Shown: piece by piece, positions 16,562 through 24,631 of the stretch
Position numbering within the stretch: the stretch's first letter is position 1
Layout of the letters: every line of letters starts with the position of its first letter
NCBI GenBank assembly: GCA_011174825.1
Contig: DUEZ01000026.1
Coordinates: forward strand, 1 to 39,059
Reading direction: 5' to 3'
Origin: Anaerolineae bacterium
GTDB lineage: Bacteria > Chloroflexota > Anaerolineae > Anaerolineales > E44-bin32
DNA length: 39,059 bases
Translations under genes and position numbers: made by a program
Notes under the pieces: generated by a model
The model's database searches: none
What the model was told of the DNA's origin: nothing
Seen by the model: only the letters and a program-made list of their open reading frames with translations

Positions 16562-18001
16562 TTAGTCCTCCACCCCTTTGAACGGACAGATTCTCCTTCC
16601 AAGGGCTATCATTGCTACCCCCATTGACAAAGAGATGAAAGAGGCACCAGAGTATGAAGGAAGCCATGTCAATGCCCACAAGAGATAGGGAAGATAGAAG
16701 ATGACTAAGCCAAGAACAAGGATCATCAGTAAGAACTTGAGATTGTGGAATTTAATAAAGTCTCTAGAGAAGATGAGTATATAGAGCAAAACCATGACGT
16801 AACCAGAATACGCCAGGAAAACAGCAAGCGCACCACTATACGCCAGACGATTCAGAGCCGGTCTTAGAGACCAGGCCAAGAGGAAGGTAAACCAAGGTAT
16901 AGATAGTGGAGCGATCTTTCTAACAGTAAACGGCCCTTCAACTAGGACGCTTGCGATGGACAGCAGACCGAAGAGAATGGAAAGGTGGAATTCACCATAG
17001 AGAAAGCCAACGAGCTCCTTAGGCGAAGAGGGTAGAGGCCTTCCCTCCCGCCCGAATTCCCCCACCACAACCCAAGCCCAGTCGCCATTAACGTTATGAA
17101 CAAGAACGCCATCGTGACCCATCGCGAAGACGGCATTCCCGCTTGAGGGATCAATTGCCCCAGAAAAGGGTCCGTATATGAGCTGGACGCCATTCCTGTA
17201 TTCGTAGAATGCACTTCTTGCGTCACGGGATCGTGTAAGATCATAATGCGCCACCCAGGTATCGCCACTGTCCTCAGACTTCTCAATACGCTCTCCCGGG
17301 AAGTACCTGTATCGGATAGCTGGCTCCTCCGGATGTATTACAAGAGTTTCCTCACTCGTGCTGACGCATTGATTTGTGCATTCTGCGCAATAATCCCAAC
17401 TCATCCCACCATTGTTGCTGACGTAGATCTCGTCTCGCCACCCTGCAGAAGAGATTAGTTCCGCACCGTCCGTAGATACGCATTCGATTCCTTGAACCGT
17501 ATAGGCACTATTGGCTAGTGAGAACGTAATACCTAAGGCAATAATCAGATACGGCAAAGGTCTCTTATAGGGGTCTTTGTCATCTTTGCTTCTCTTCCAA
17601 AGCTGCCACAAGAGAATAAAGGAAAGGAGAGCCACCAGATCAGTTGGGTCCTGGGTTATTCTGAACTCCGAGCGCGTAATCGAACCAAGGATTTGTTCAA
17701 AAAATCGGCGAAAGGAAGTGGCTGTGTTCGCGAGTATGAAAACAAGCCCGGTAAGGGAAAGGGAAGAGAAAAGAACTACTTCTTTCTGATTACGGACTCT
17801 TCCTGGTATACCCAAGGACAGTGGAATGGCAAGGATGAGAGGAAAGAAGAGTAGCCAGCAGAAATCACTCAACTTCCCGGTAAGTGAGGATGGATAATTG
17901 GTGCGGAATATATGATCATTGAGTAGCAGGAGCACGACCGATCCGATAACCAAAGGGTGCCCCAACAATCGTAAAGTCTTTTCAAGAGGAGGATTACGCA
18001 T
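16562..18001 (-). CDS. Membrane protein with an extracytoplasmic Asp-box (BNR-like) segment
   Basis: About 479 residues. The N-terminus (about residues 10-140) has four hydrophobic helices. A polar middle segment (about 155-310) carries two Asp-box motifs, SNNGGMSWD and SEDSGDTW, the blade hairpins of sialidase/BNR and photosystem-stability-like beta-propellers. Five or six more helices follow. Two boxes are too few for a whole propeller, so this may be a degenerate or partial one. I do not recognise the family. The frame is open up to 18115, but that extension would overlap the upstream gene out of family; ATG 18001, just before RNPPLEKTLRLLGHP, fits better although its ribosome site is weak. 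It follows the HGSNAT-like gene after 70 bp. Confidence 0.55.
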   Translation of the reverse strand: MRNPPLEKTLRLLGHPLVIGSVVLLLLNDHIFRTNYPSSLTGKLSDFCWLLFFPLILAIPLSLGIPGRVRNQKEVVLFSSLSLTGLVFILANTATSFRRFFEQILGSITRSEFRITQDPTDLVALLSFILLWQLWKRSKDDKDPYKRPLPYLIIALGITFSLANSAYTVQGIECVSTDGAELISSAGWRDEIYVSNNGGMSWDYCAECTNQCVSTSEETLVIHPEEPAIRYRYFPGERIEKSEDSGDTWVAHYDLTRSRDARSAFYEYRNGVQLIYGPFSGAIDPSSGNAVFAMGHDGVLVHNVNGDWAWVVVGEFGREGRPLPSSPKELVGFLYGEFHLSILFGLLSIASVLVEGPFTVRKIAPLSIPWFTFLLAWSLRPALNRLAYSGALAVFLAYSGYVMVLLYILIFSRDFIKFHNLKFLLMILVLGLVIFYLPYLLWALTWLPSYSGASFISLSMGVAMIALGRRICPFKGVED

Positions 18002-18071
18002 TCTGATGTCCGATCCGCTTAAAGGTCCTGAGATGAGCAACCGATGTGAGGTCCTGCTCCTCAGCCACCCG

Positions 18072-19787
18072 CTAAATCCGCAAGAATAACTTGCGCCGGT
18101 AGAGCAGGTAGGCAATCAGGAGGATAAGCCCCGTAAAGACTACACTGGATACAAGTTCCCCATAAATGCCGAAGACCGTATTCATGGAGAGATCTAAGAG
18201 ACCGCCATTCAGCAGAAAGGCGGCCAGCGCGCCAGAAACCAGGTATGTCATTATGGAGTTTGCGCCAATCCAGACAAACGGTGACGCCCACTTTCGACGC
18301 CCCCAGACTTCTATGGTTTGGTAGAAAACCGCCAGTAAGAGACAGCTATAGCCCCCCGTGACCAGGACATAGGAGGACGTCCAGATCTTCTTGATCAACG
18401 GGAATTGCAGCCCCCACAGGAAGCCGAGTAAGATTCCGACAACGCCACAACCAAGTAAAAGCCCGACCTTCTTTTTGTCTGAGAAACTGTTGTTTTTCAA
18501 GAGGAACCCGGCGAAGACACCCAAGAGACACGTGGCGATCGCGGGTAACGTGCTCAACAATCCCTCGGGGTCGTGGTCGCCATCGTATTTGGTTAACGGG
18601 AGATACTGCTGATCGATGTAGTTGGCCAGATTGGTGCCCTCCTGGAAATTACCCGCACCCACTCCCGGCACCGGTACGAAAGTCATCAGCGCCCAATAAC
18701 CGAAGAGCAAGGCAGCGCAGACAATTGCCAGGTCTCTGGGTTTGAGGGTACAGAAGAGAAGCCCGGCAAAGAGATAGCAGAGGGCAATGCGCTGCAAGAC
18801 GCCCATAAGCCGTATGCCTTCGAATGAGGTCACAGGACCAGATGAGAAGATAACGCCAATTACGAAGAGGAAGATACTGCGTACGATGATACGCTTGTAG
18901 GCTGCCGACTTGCCGTTCTTTTCAACATGTCTACTCAAGGAGAAGACTAACGAGACCCCCACGATAAACACAAAGAGTGGGAAAATCAGGTCGTAGAACG
19001 TAGCGCCTTCCCAATCCTTGTGAGCAAACTGGACATCCAGAACACGTACAAGGTCGACGTTTGTGGTTTTGCTCAGCGCTTGGATGATTCCCGTTCCACC
19101 GGCAATCCAGAACATATCGAATCCACGTAGTGCGTCGATCGAAATTAGCCGCCGACCCTTTGCAAGTACTGATACGTCATCCTTTGGTCGGGTCGTGTTG
19201 ACCAACAGCGCTGCTCCCGTGGTCAGGATCAGCAAAACAAGTGTCCTCAGGATGGCTTTTGGTTGTGAGCCAGTCAATATTCCTGCAACGTATGCTGTGC
19301 CCTCAGGGCACGTGACCGCCGGATTGTAGCTTTCAAATCGATCGTCCAGTGCACCGACAAACCAGACGTTGAGTCCTAAATAGTCTTCATCCGGCGTAGG
19401 GCCAAAATCATGACCAAAGAGCTCCGGAGGATCGGTTTCACGGGAGGGCACCATGTACGCCAGCCCGATCACCTGATCCTCTGCGTCGAGCCACAATCCT
19501 TCCGGTTCCAGGGGACCGATGGTGTCATCCACAAGTGGCACGTTGACGGCCGCGAAACCCAAACCTCCCAACTCTGGGTGGCCATGTGTGCTCCCATCGT
19601 AACAGAATGGGAGCTTCTCATAGCCGGCAGCCTCCCACTCGGCAAAAGGTGTCCAGGCAAATATGGCTGCTACGTCATCATAGGTAGTCTCTTGAGCCAT
19701 TGCCGGGCTGAATGTGAATACCGCCAGAATCAAACTCAGGCCGCAAGCATTGAACCAAGAATTCAGGATCTTTGTCCTTATTGCCAT
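18072..19787 (-). CDS. HGSNAT/DUF5009-like membrane acyltransferase with N-terminal extracytoplasmic domain
   Basis: The 571 residues start with a signal peptide (hydrophobic core LILAVFTFSPAMAQ). An extracytoplasmic segment (about 33-175) follows, with paired Cys possible at C63 and C160, and then a helix. From about residue 205 RRLISIDALRGFDMFWIAGG opens the COG4299/HGSNAT-like multi-helix acyltransferase domain, with QFAHKDWEGATFYDLIFP at the site where the human lysosomal enzyme has its acetyl-carrying His. Family members move an acyl group across the membrane to a sugar amine or hydroxyl. Acceptor here is unknown; nearby FemAB ligases suggest cell-wall material. The N-terminal domain is not one I recognise. 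Confidence 0.75.
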   Translation of the reverse strand: MAIRTKILNSWFNACGLSLILAVFTFSPAMAQETTYDDVAAIFAWTPFAEWEAAGYEKLPFCYDGSTHGHPELGGLGFAAVNVPLVDDTIGPLEPEGLWLDAEDQVIGLAYMVPSRETDPPELFGHDFGPTPDEDYLGLNVWFVGALDDRFESYNPAVTCPEGTAYVAGILTGSQPKAILRTLVLLILTTGAALLVNTTRPKDDVSVLAKGRRLISIDALRGFDMFWIAGGTGIIQALSKTTNVDLVRVLDVQFAHKDWEGATFYDLIFPLFVFIVGVSLVFSLSRHVEKNGKSAAYKRIIVRSIFLFVIGVIFSSGPVTSFEGIRLMGVLQRIALCYLFAGLLFCTLKPRDLAIVCAALLFGYWALMTFVPVPGVGAGNFQEGTNLANYIDQQYLPLTKYDGDHDPEGLLSTLPAIATCLLGVFAGFLLKNNSFSDKKKVGLLLGCGVVGILLGFLWGLQFPLIKKIWTSSYVLVTGGYSCLLLAVFYQTIEVWGRRKWASPFVWIGANSIMTYLVSGALAAFLLNGGLLDLSMNTVFGIYGELVSSVVFTGLILLIAYLLYRRKLFLRI

Positions 19788-19842
19788 CTTGCCTAAGACT
19801 GTTATTCCTTGTCAGGTAAGGTAGGTTTTGTGCATGAATGAC

Positions 19843-20958
19843 TTATTCTAGGAGCGCTCGGGTCTGAGCATGACCTCTCGTTCGGAGCACGCTCATCAAC
19901 CACGGCTTCACAATGTTGTAAAGCCAATACATCGTGCCTCGAACAGGGAAATCCCACGCCCCGATGGTGCGGACTAGTCGAGCTCCAAAGCCTTGCTTAA
20001 AACGATAAACGCCCCACATTGGATCACCTGGTTCAAGCCGATCGGGTGAACCCCAGAAGTCATACACTATGCAACCTTGTTCCTTCGCCCAGCGGATGGC
20101 TTCCCATTGGAGGAGGTGATTCGGCATCTTTTCTCTGTGGGCAGTCCGTGACATCCCGTACAGGAAAGTGGCGACCTCCCCGAAACGGAAGGCGATCAGC
20201 GCCGCCACCGGTTCTCCATCAAAGGTGGCGATGAACGGTTGTGCCAGTCCGGCATGGATAAAAGATCCCCACGCGTCCTGATAGTATTCAGGTTTGCGGA
20301 TGACAAATCCATCTCGTAGGGAGGTCTCCGCATACATCTGGTAGAGTACATCAAGGTCTTCCATCCCTCCAGGTCTTACATCTATCTCCCGACGACGAGC
20401 CAAACGGATGTTATAGCGCGTCTTTTGCTTCATGCCCGCCAGTAACGCCTCTTCAGAGTCTTGAATATCCAACACGAGGGTGTTACGGAACTGGATTTGT
20501 TCGTTCGATTCTCGCCAACCGATTTCGAGCAAGTCTTCAGTTATCGATTGACCCGAGGTGGTGTTTACTGCGTCCGATTCGCCAGGTATGCTATAACCTA
20601 CTATCACATGAGGGTCGATTTTTATGGAGATAGCGCCGCGCTGTTTAGCCATGACTGCGAGATCGCTTACTACCGGCCGCCGAATTGTTTCATCAGACCA
20701 GTCAAGGATGGGACCGCGAGGACAATACAGGATCTCAAAGCCGGTACCGATCCCAGGTAGGTGGAGGGCACGACTGAGTATCTGCGCGGCGGCACTTGGT
20801 TTTGAGCCTTCTTTGGCCCATATCCATCTTTCTGCTCGCCACCCGTACTTTTCCTTTAAATCACCCCATTCCCAAGACTGAAGCAAATGACCGCCTGGAA
20901 GGTTAGTGATCATACGGTTCCATGTTTCAGCTTCATGAATGAGCGTTGGTTTCATCAT
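19843..20958 (-). CDS. FemAB family peptidoglycan-bridge aminoacyltransferase (second of tandem pair)
   Basis: The protein has 371 residues and the double GNAT fold of Fem ligases. The N-terminal landmark is GGHLLQSWEWGDLKEKYGW; the middle has KQKTRYNIRLARRREIDVRP, the typical Fem lysine/arginine-rich strand; the C-terminal half has LLQWEAIRWAKEQGCIVYDF and RFKQGFGARLVR. Fem proteins use aminoacyl-tRNA to add residues to the third amino acid of lipid-linked peptidoglycan precursors in the cytoplasm. The ATG overlaps the stop of the other FemAB gene by 4 bp, so the two are co-translated. The pair are clear paralogues, suggesting successive additions of different residues (inference). Confidence 0.88.
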   Translation of the reverse strand: MMKPTLIHEAETWNRMITNLPGGHLLQSWEWGDLKEKYGWRAERWIWAKEGSKPSAAAQILSRALHLPGIGTGFEILYCPRGPILDWSDETIRRPVVSDLAVMAKQRGAISIKIDPHVIVGYSIPGESDAVNTTSGQSITEDLLEIGWRESNEQIQFRNTLVLDIQDSEEALLAGMKQKTRYNIRLARRREIDVRPGGMEDLDVLYQMYAETSLRDGFVIRKPEYYQDAWGSFIHAGLAQPFIATFDGEPVAALIAFRFGEVATFLYGMSRTAHREKMPNHLLQWEAIRWAKEQGCIVYDFWGSPDRLEPGDPMWGVYRFKQGFGARLVRTIGAWDFPVRGTMYWLYNIVKPWLMSVLRTRGHAQTRALLE

Positions 20959-21950
20959 CCATTACTACTTCGCCAAGAGGAAACTCGGCGGTAGAGCCAA
21001 TAAATGGGCTTGTTGTAAGGTCGATCCCACGCGCCTGCGGTGCGGACAAGGTCCCCACCGAATCCCCGTTTAAACCGATACACACCCCAGAGCCCTTCCC
21101 GACGAGATGTGAACCTGGTTTCTAAAGTCTCTAGATCCTCATCCGGTACCCCCCACAAATCGTACTGAGTGCACCCACGGCTGCGAGCCCAACGCATGGC
21201 CTCCCACTGCAAGAGATAATTCGGCATCAGGTTGCGGTGCTTGGTTGTCGATGCGCCGTAGAGATACCATGATCGCGTCCCTTGGATAAAGACCATCAAA
21301 GCGGCCAGCGGTTGGTTTTTATAACTAGCTACAAAAACCTCACACTCTCCGCTAGGGTGGAAGAGGTTATACGCGCGTTTGTAGTATGCCGGAACGTGGA
21401 CGCTGAACCGATCGCGGGCGGCGGTTTTGAGGATCATACGCCCAAAAGACTCTAGATCATCCCAGGGACGAACCTCGATCTCTTTCCTTGAGGCCAAACG
21501 GATGTTGTAACGTGTTTTTTGATGCATATGGGCTAGGATCTGATCCTCATCGTCTTCTAAATCGACGATCAGGGTTCGTCGTGGTTGGATCGTTTGTGGG
21601 CTCGGAATGAAACCGTGCTCCTTCAAACGGTCTGTGTGTGTAGGATCTGATACGGAGTCGGGTTCGATTTTGAGGACAAAAGCGCGCCGCTGTCGGCAAA
21701 GCGCGTCAAGTTCTGGTAACAAATGAGGAAGCCACTCACCGATCGGACCTTTGGGGATGTAAGCCAAGGTAAGCCCGAGCGGGAATCGACGGAATAAGAC
21801 TTGGGCTCCAGCATGTTCGATCGATAAACGCTCAACCTCCCACCCGAAGGAGGTTTTTAATTCGCCCCATTGCGGTGATTGAAGCAGATGGGCTCCTGGG
21901 TGGTCGGTTAGAAATTCACTCCAGTGGTTGAGCGTGAGAAGAGGGGTCAC
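20955..21950 (-). CDS. FemAB family peptidoglycan-bridge aminoacyltransferase (first of tandem pair)
   Basis: It is a paralogue of the adjacent gene, with GAHLLQSPQWGELKTSFGW at the N-terminus, HQKTRYNIRLASRKEIEVRP in the middle, and LLQWEAMRWARSRGCTQYDL and RFKRGFGGDLVRTAG near the end. About 331 residues. The frame stays open upstream to 22118, across what should be the divergent nuo promoter region and over the nuoA start, so I reject the long form. GTG 21950 starts just before the conserved core and lies 6 bp after a TATAAT on this strand, which suggests a leaderless message. It begins the FemAB operon, divergent from nuoA. Confidence 0.82.
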   Translation of the reverse strand: MTPLLTLNHWSEFLTDHPGAHLLQSPQWGELKTSFGWEVERLSIEHAGAQVLFRRFPLGLTLAYIPKGPIGEWLPHLLPELDALCRQRRAFVLKIEPDSVSDPTHTDRLKEHGFIPSPQTIQPRRTLIVDLEDDEDQILAHMHQKTRYNIRLASRKEIEVRPWDDLESFGRMILKTAARDRFSVHVPAYYKRAYNLFHPSGECEVFVASYKNQPLAALMVFIQGTRSWYLYGASTTKHRNLMPNYLLQWEAMRWARSRGCTQYDLWGVPDEDLETLETRFTSRREGLWGVYRFKRGFGGDLVRTAGAWDRPYNKPIYWLYRRVSSWRSSNG

Positions 21951-21956
21951 GCGACG

Positions 21957-21962
21957 ATTATA
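21957..21962 (-). promoter_or_regulatory. -10 box (TATAAT) next to the FemAB start
   Basis: Read on the minus strand a perfect TATAAT lies 6 bp before GTG 21950, so transcription would start at or next to the start codon. No good -35 hexamer is seen 17 bp upstream. The leaderless arrangement is an inference. Confidence 0.35.
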
Positions 21963-22106
21963 CCATCGCGAGTAATTCGGCCTATTTCGACGCGACAACT
22001 TAACTTTACGCCCCGCGGGATACATGATAAACTTTTCGCCGTCTGTTAACACGTGGTTTTTGTTAATAAACTTCATCGAGTATTTTCGCACAATTGAGGA
22101 GCTTGA

Positions 22107-22463
22107 ATGGTTGGGCAATGGGTGTTCATTGGGCTGTTATTAATCATCGGATTAATCCTTCCAGCGGTTGTCATCCTGTTCAATTGGCTACTAGGACCAC
22201 GAAAACCCAACTCTTTGAAGAATTCCATCTATGAATGTGGGATAGAGACAGTAGGGGAGACATGGGTTCAATTGAAGAGCCAATATTATATTTTCGCCCT
22301 CATCTTCGTCGTCTTCGATGTCGAAGCAGTTTTTCTCCTGCCGTGGGCTGTAGCTTATGATAAGTTACAGTTTTACATGGTCCTCGAGGGGGTCCTCTTC
22401 ATCCTAATCTTGGCGGCCGGATTGGTGTACGCCTGGCGCAAGGGTGTCTTAGAGTGGGTATAG
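22107..22463 (+). CDS. nuoA: NADH-quinone oxidoreductase subunit A
   Basis: At 118 residues it has three membrane helices and the hallmark loop NSIYECGIETVGETWVQLKS, with its quinone-site Cys, and FDVEAVFLLPW in the second helix with the conserved Asp and Glu. NuoA sits next to NuoH at the junction of the membrane and peripheral arms of complex I. The ATG has GAGGAG 5 nt upstream. Unusually the next gene is nuoH: nuoB, nuoC and nuoD, which normally follow, are absent. A hairpin with a T tract lies immediately downstream. Confidence 0.96.
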   Translation: MVGQWVFIGLLLIIGLILPAVVILFNWLLGPRKPNSLKNSIYECGIETVGETWVQLKSQYYIFALIFVVFDVEAVFLLPWAVAYDKLQFYMVLEGVLFILILAAGLVYAWRKGVLEWV

Positions 22464-22480
22464 TCATTTTATTTATACAT

Positions 22481-22519
22481 GAATGGCTGATAAGCATTGA
22501 CCATCAGTCATTCTTTTTT
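22481..22519 (+). terminator. Hairpin with T tract between nuoA and nuoH (terminator or attenuator)
   Basis: GAATGGCTGAT at 22481-22491 pairs with ATCAGTCATTC at 22503-22513 (11 bp, one G-U), with an 11 nt loop, and is followed by six T (22514-22519). This is the form of an intrinsic terminator. Its arm resembles the AGCTGA-type repeats flanking the four-helix-bundle gene (for example TGAATGCTGATAGC at 28767), so it may be a repeat copy rather than a dedicated terminator. Confidence 0.6.
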
Positions 22520-22537
22520 GTTATGGGCGAGTGAGGG

Positions 22538-23722
22538 ATGGATCAAATCCTTGGCGATCCCTTTGGTTGGTTCAACCAGCTTCTACGTAGTCTCTTAGAA
22601 GGTTGGGGATTATCACCAGGGTTCACCAGCTTTGTGTTAAATCTCCTAGGCGCTTTCGTTATGGGTCTAGGGGTGTTGTTATTAACCTTGTTGCTCATCT
22701 GGGCTGAACGGAAGATTGTAGCTCGCATCCAAGACCGCTTGGGACCAAACCGTGTGGGACCGTTTGGCATACTACAAACGGTCGCTGACTTAGTTAAGCT
22801 GGTCACTAAAGAGCTGATTGTGCCCGTTGGAGCTGATCTTGGTCCCTATAACCTTGCGCCCTTACTCGCAGTGATGTCAGTTGTAGGCTTATGGGCGGTG
22901 GTCCCATTGGCACCAAGGTTATTGGGTGCTGACATCAACGTCGGTGTTCTTTATGTCGTATCGATCGGTGCGATTAGCACCCTCTCAATCCTGTTGGCGG
23001 GCATATCTTCGAATAACAAGTATGCTATTCTCGGTGCTTTTCGGACGGTCGCCCAGATGGTGTCTTATGCCGTTCCTTTGGTCTTGGCCTTGATCGTCCC
23101 AACTTTACTGGCAGGTTCGATGGGCATGGTCGAAATTGTTGAAGAGCAGCGTTCGATATGGTTTCTGGTTATAGCACCGGTGGCAGCGCTGATTTTCTTT
23201 ATTAGCTCCATAGCCGAGGTCGGCCGAGCTCCTTTTGACCTGCTGGAAGCTGAATCAGAACTGGTGGCTGGTTTCCATATCGAGTACTCCGGTCTCCGCT
23301 TCGGGATGTTTTTCGTTGCAGAATTTCTCCACGCGTTTACCATATCCGCGTTAACCGCAACGCTCTTCCTGGGTGGTTGGCAGGGGCCGGGTGCGGCGGA
23401 GTATCCCTTGTTGGGTTTGTTTTACTTCGGCATCAAAACTGCCTTGGTGTATTTCGTGGTCATCTGGATTCGTGGATCCTTTCCCCGCATCCGTATCGAT
23501 CAGATGAACCAACTTAATTGGAAATTAATCACTCCTCTGGCTTTAGTTAGCTTGATGGTTACCGCGGTCGTTGAGAAATTAGTGGTTGATATGGGCCTGA
23601 TTCGTATTGGCGTGCATCTAGGGGCAAACCTACTACTTCTCGCTATAACGCTGTGGGCTTTGAGAGCTTATGCTCGTGCCGTACGTAGACGTGTCGAAGA
23701 TCCGATGGGTAGCCAAACTTAG
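22538..23722 (+). CDS. nuoH: NADH-quinone oxidoreductase subunit H
   Basis: The protein has 394 residues, longer than E. coli NuoH (325), with eight to nine membrane helices. AERKIVARIQDRLGPNRVGP and APFDLLEAESELVAGFHIEY are the two conserved NuoH loops; the second is the acidic quinone-cavity loop linking quinone reduction to proton pumping. It is the membrane anchor for the NuoB/NuoD/NuoI module, whose genes are not in this window. NuoI, which usually follows nuoH, is missing and nuoJ comes next after 56 bp. Confidence 0.96.
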   Translation: MDQILGDPFGWFNQLLRSLLEGWGLSPGFTSFVLNLLGAFVMGLGVLLLTLLLIWAERKIVARIQDRLGPNRVGPFGILQTVADLVKLVTKELIVPVGADLGPYNLAPLLAVMSVVGLWAVVPLAPRLLGADINVGVLYVVSIGAISTLSILLAGISSNNKYAILGAFRTVAQMVSYAVPLVLALIVPTLLAGSMGMVEIVEEQRSIWFLVIAPVAALIFFISSIAEVGRAPFDLLEAESELVAGFHIEYSGLRFGMFFVAEFLHAFTISALTATLFLGGWQGPGAAEYPLLGLFYFGIKTALVYFVVIWIRGSFPRIRIDQMNQLNWKLITPLALVSLMVTAVVEKLVVDMGLIRIGVHLGANLLLLAITLWALRAYARAVRRRVEDPMGSQT

Positions 23723-23778
23723 TCGGCAGAACAGACCATAAGTGCAGAGTGATATATAGGATGGAATTGAGTTAACCG

Positions 23779-24318
23779 ATGACAGCTACGCAATTCGTGT
23801 TTCTCTTAACGGGTGCTGTGACTTTAGGGGCGGCGTTATTGGTTGTTCTCAGCCCGAGGTTGGTCCATGCTGCCCTATGGCTCATTTTATCGCTGGCAGG
23901 AACTGCGGTTCTTTTTGTACTGCTCGAGGCTAGTTTCCTGGCGGTGGTACAAGTGGCAATTTACATCGATGCGATCGCGATTCTGATCATCATTGTCATC
24001 ATGCTCACTCGCCGAGTGATGATACGCGGAGAAGCACAAATCACACGTTATTGGTGGTTGGGAGCGATATCGGCGTTGATCTTTCTCGGTGGGCTTCTTG
24101 TTTTACTTAACATGATGCCAATCACAGCGATCGATACACCACCAACAATTGCTGATACAAATCAATTGCTTGAAGATCTTGGTCGCTCGCTTGTGGATGT
24201 GGATCGGTTCATCTTGCCTTTTGAAGTCGCATCCATCTTGCTTCTAGCAGCCCTTATCGGCTCGATCATGATCGCCTGGCCTCTTTCCACTAGAGCCGAA
24301 GGGGAGGGGGACCAATGA
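23779..24318 (+). CDS. nuoJ: NADH-quinone oxidoreductase subunit J
   Basis: It has 179 residues and five membrane helices. LEASFLAVVQVAIYIDAIAI is the conserved third helix with its pi-bulge region, and PFEVASILLLAALIGSIMIA the last one. NuoJ links the quinone-site subunit NuoH to the antiporter-like subunits. The stop overlaps the nuoK start by 4 bp (ATGA), implying coupled translation. The ATG is preceded only by a weak purine-rich stretch. Confidence 0.95.
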   Translation: MTATQFVFLLTGAVTLGAALLVVLSPRLVHAALWLILSLAGTAVLFVLLEASFLAVVQVAIYIDAIAILIIIVIMLTRRVMIRGEAQITRYWWLGAISALIFLGGLLVLLNMMPITAIDTPPTIADTNQLLEDLGRSLVDVDRFILPFEVASILLLAALIGSIMIAWPLSTRAEGEGDQ

Positions 24319-24623
24319 TCCCGCTTTCCTGGTATCTCATCCTTGCTGCGGGACTTTTCTGTGTCGGTCTTTATGGAGCGCTTGCTCGCCGTAATGCACT
24401 TGCGATTTTGATGGGCATTGAGCTGATGCTCAACGCAGTAAACCTGAATCTGGTCGCCTTTTGGCGTTACCTAACTCCTAATCTAATCTCCGGTCAAGTT
24501 TTCGTTCTCATCGTATTAGCTGTGGCGGCTTCGGAAGCCGCAGTAGGTTTAGCGTTAATTATCTCCATCTATCGGAGACGCTCGACGATCGCAGCTGAAG
24601 ACATTGACATGATGAAGTGGTAG
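24315..24623 (+). CDS. nuoK: NADH-quinone oxidoreductase subunit K
   Basis: The 102 residues form three helices. The two membrane glutamates of the proton pathway are present in LMGIELMLNAVNLN (helix 2) and VAASEAAVGLALIISIYRR (helix 3). NuoK is related to MrpC. A GAGGGGG lies just upstream of the ATG, and the start overlaps the nuoJ stop. Gene order J-K-L is canonical. Confidence 0.96.
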   Translation: MIPLSWYLILAAGLFCVGLYGALARRNALAILMGIELMLNAVNLNLVAFWRYLTPNLISGQVFVLIVLAVAASEAAVGLALIISIYRRRSTIAAEDIDMMKW

Positions 24624-24631
24624 GAATACTG

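Noticed and set aside
19410..19796. 128-codon frame on the + strand
   Set aside because: It is antisense to the signal peptide and outer domain of the HGSNAT-like gene and has no ribosome site or family features.
21951..22118. Long N-terminal extension of the first FemAB protein
   Set aside because: It would run over the nuoA start and upstream region, is rich in basic residues and precedes the conserved Fem N-terminus; GTG 21950 is the better start.
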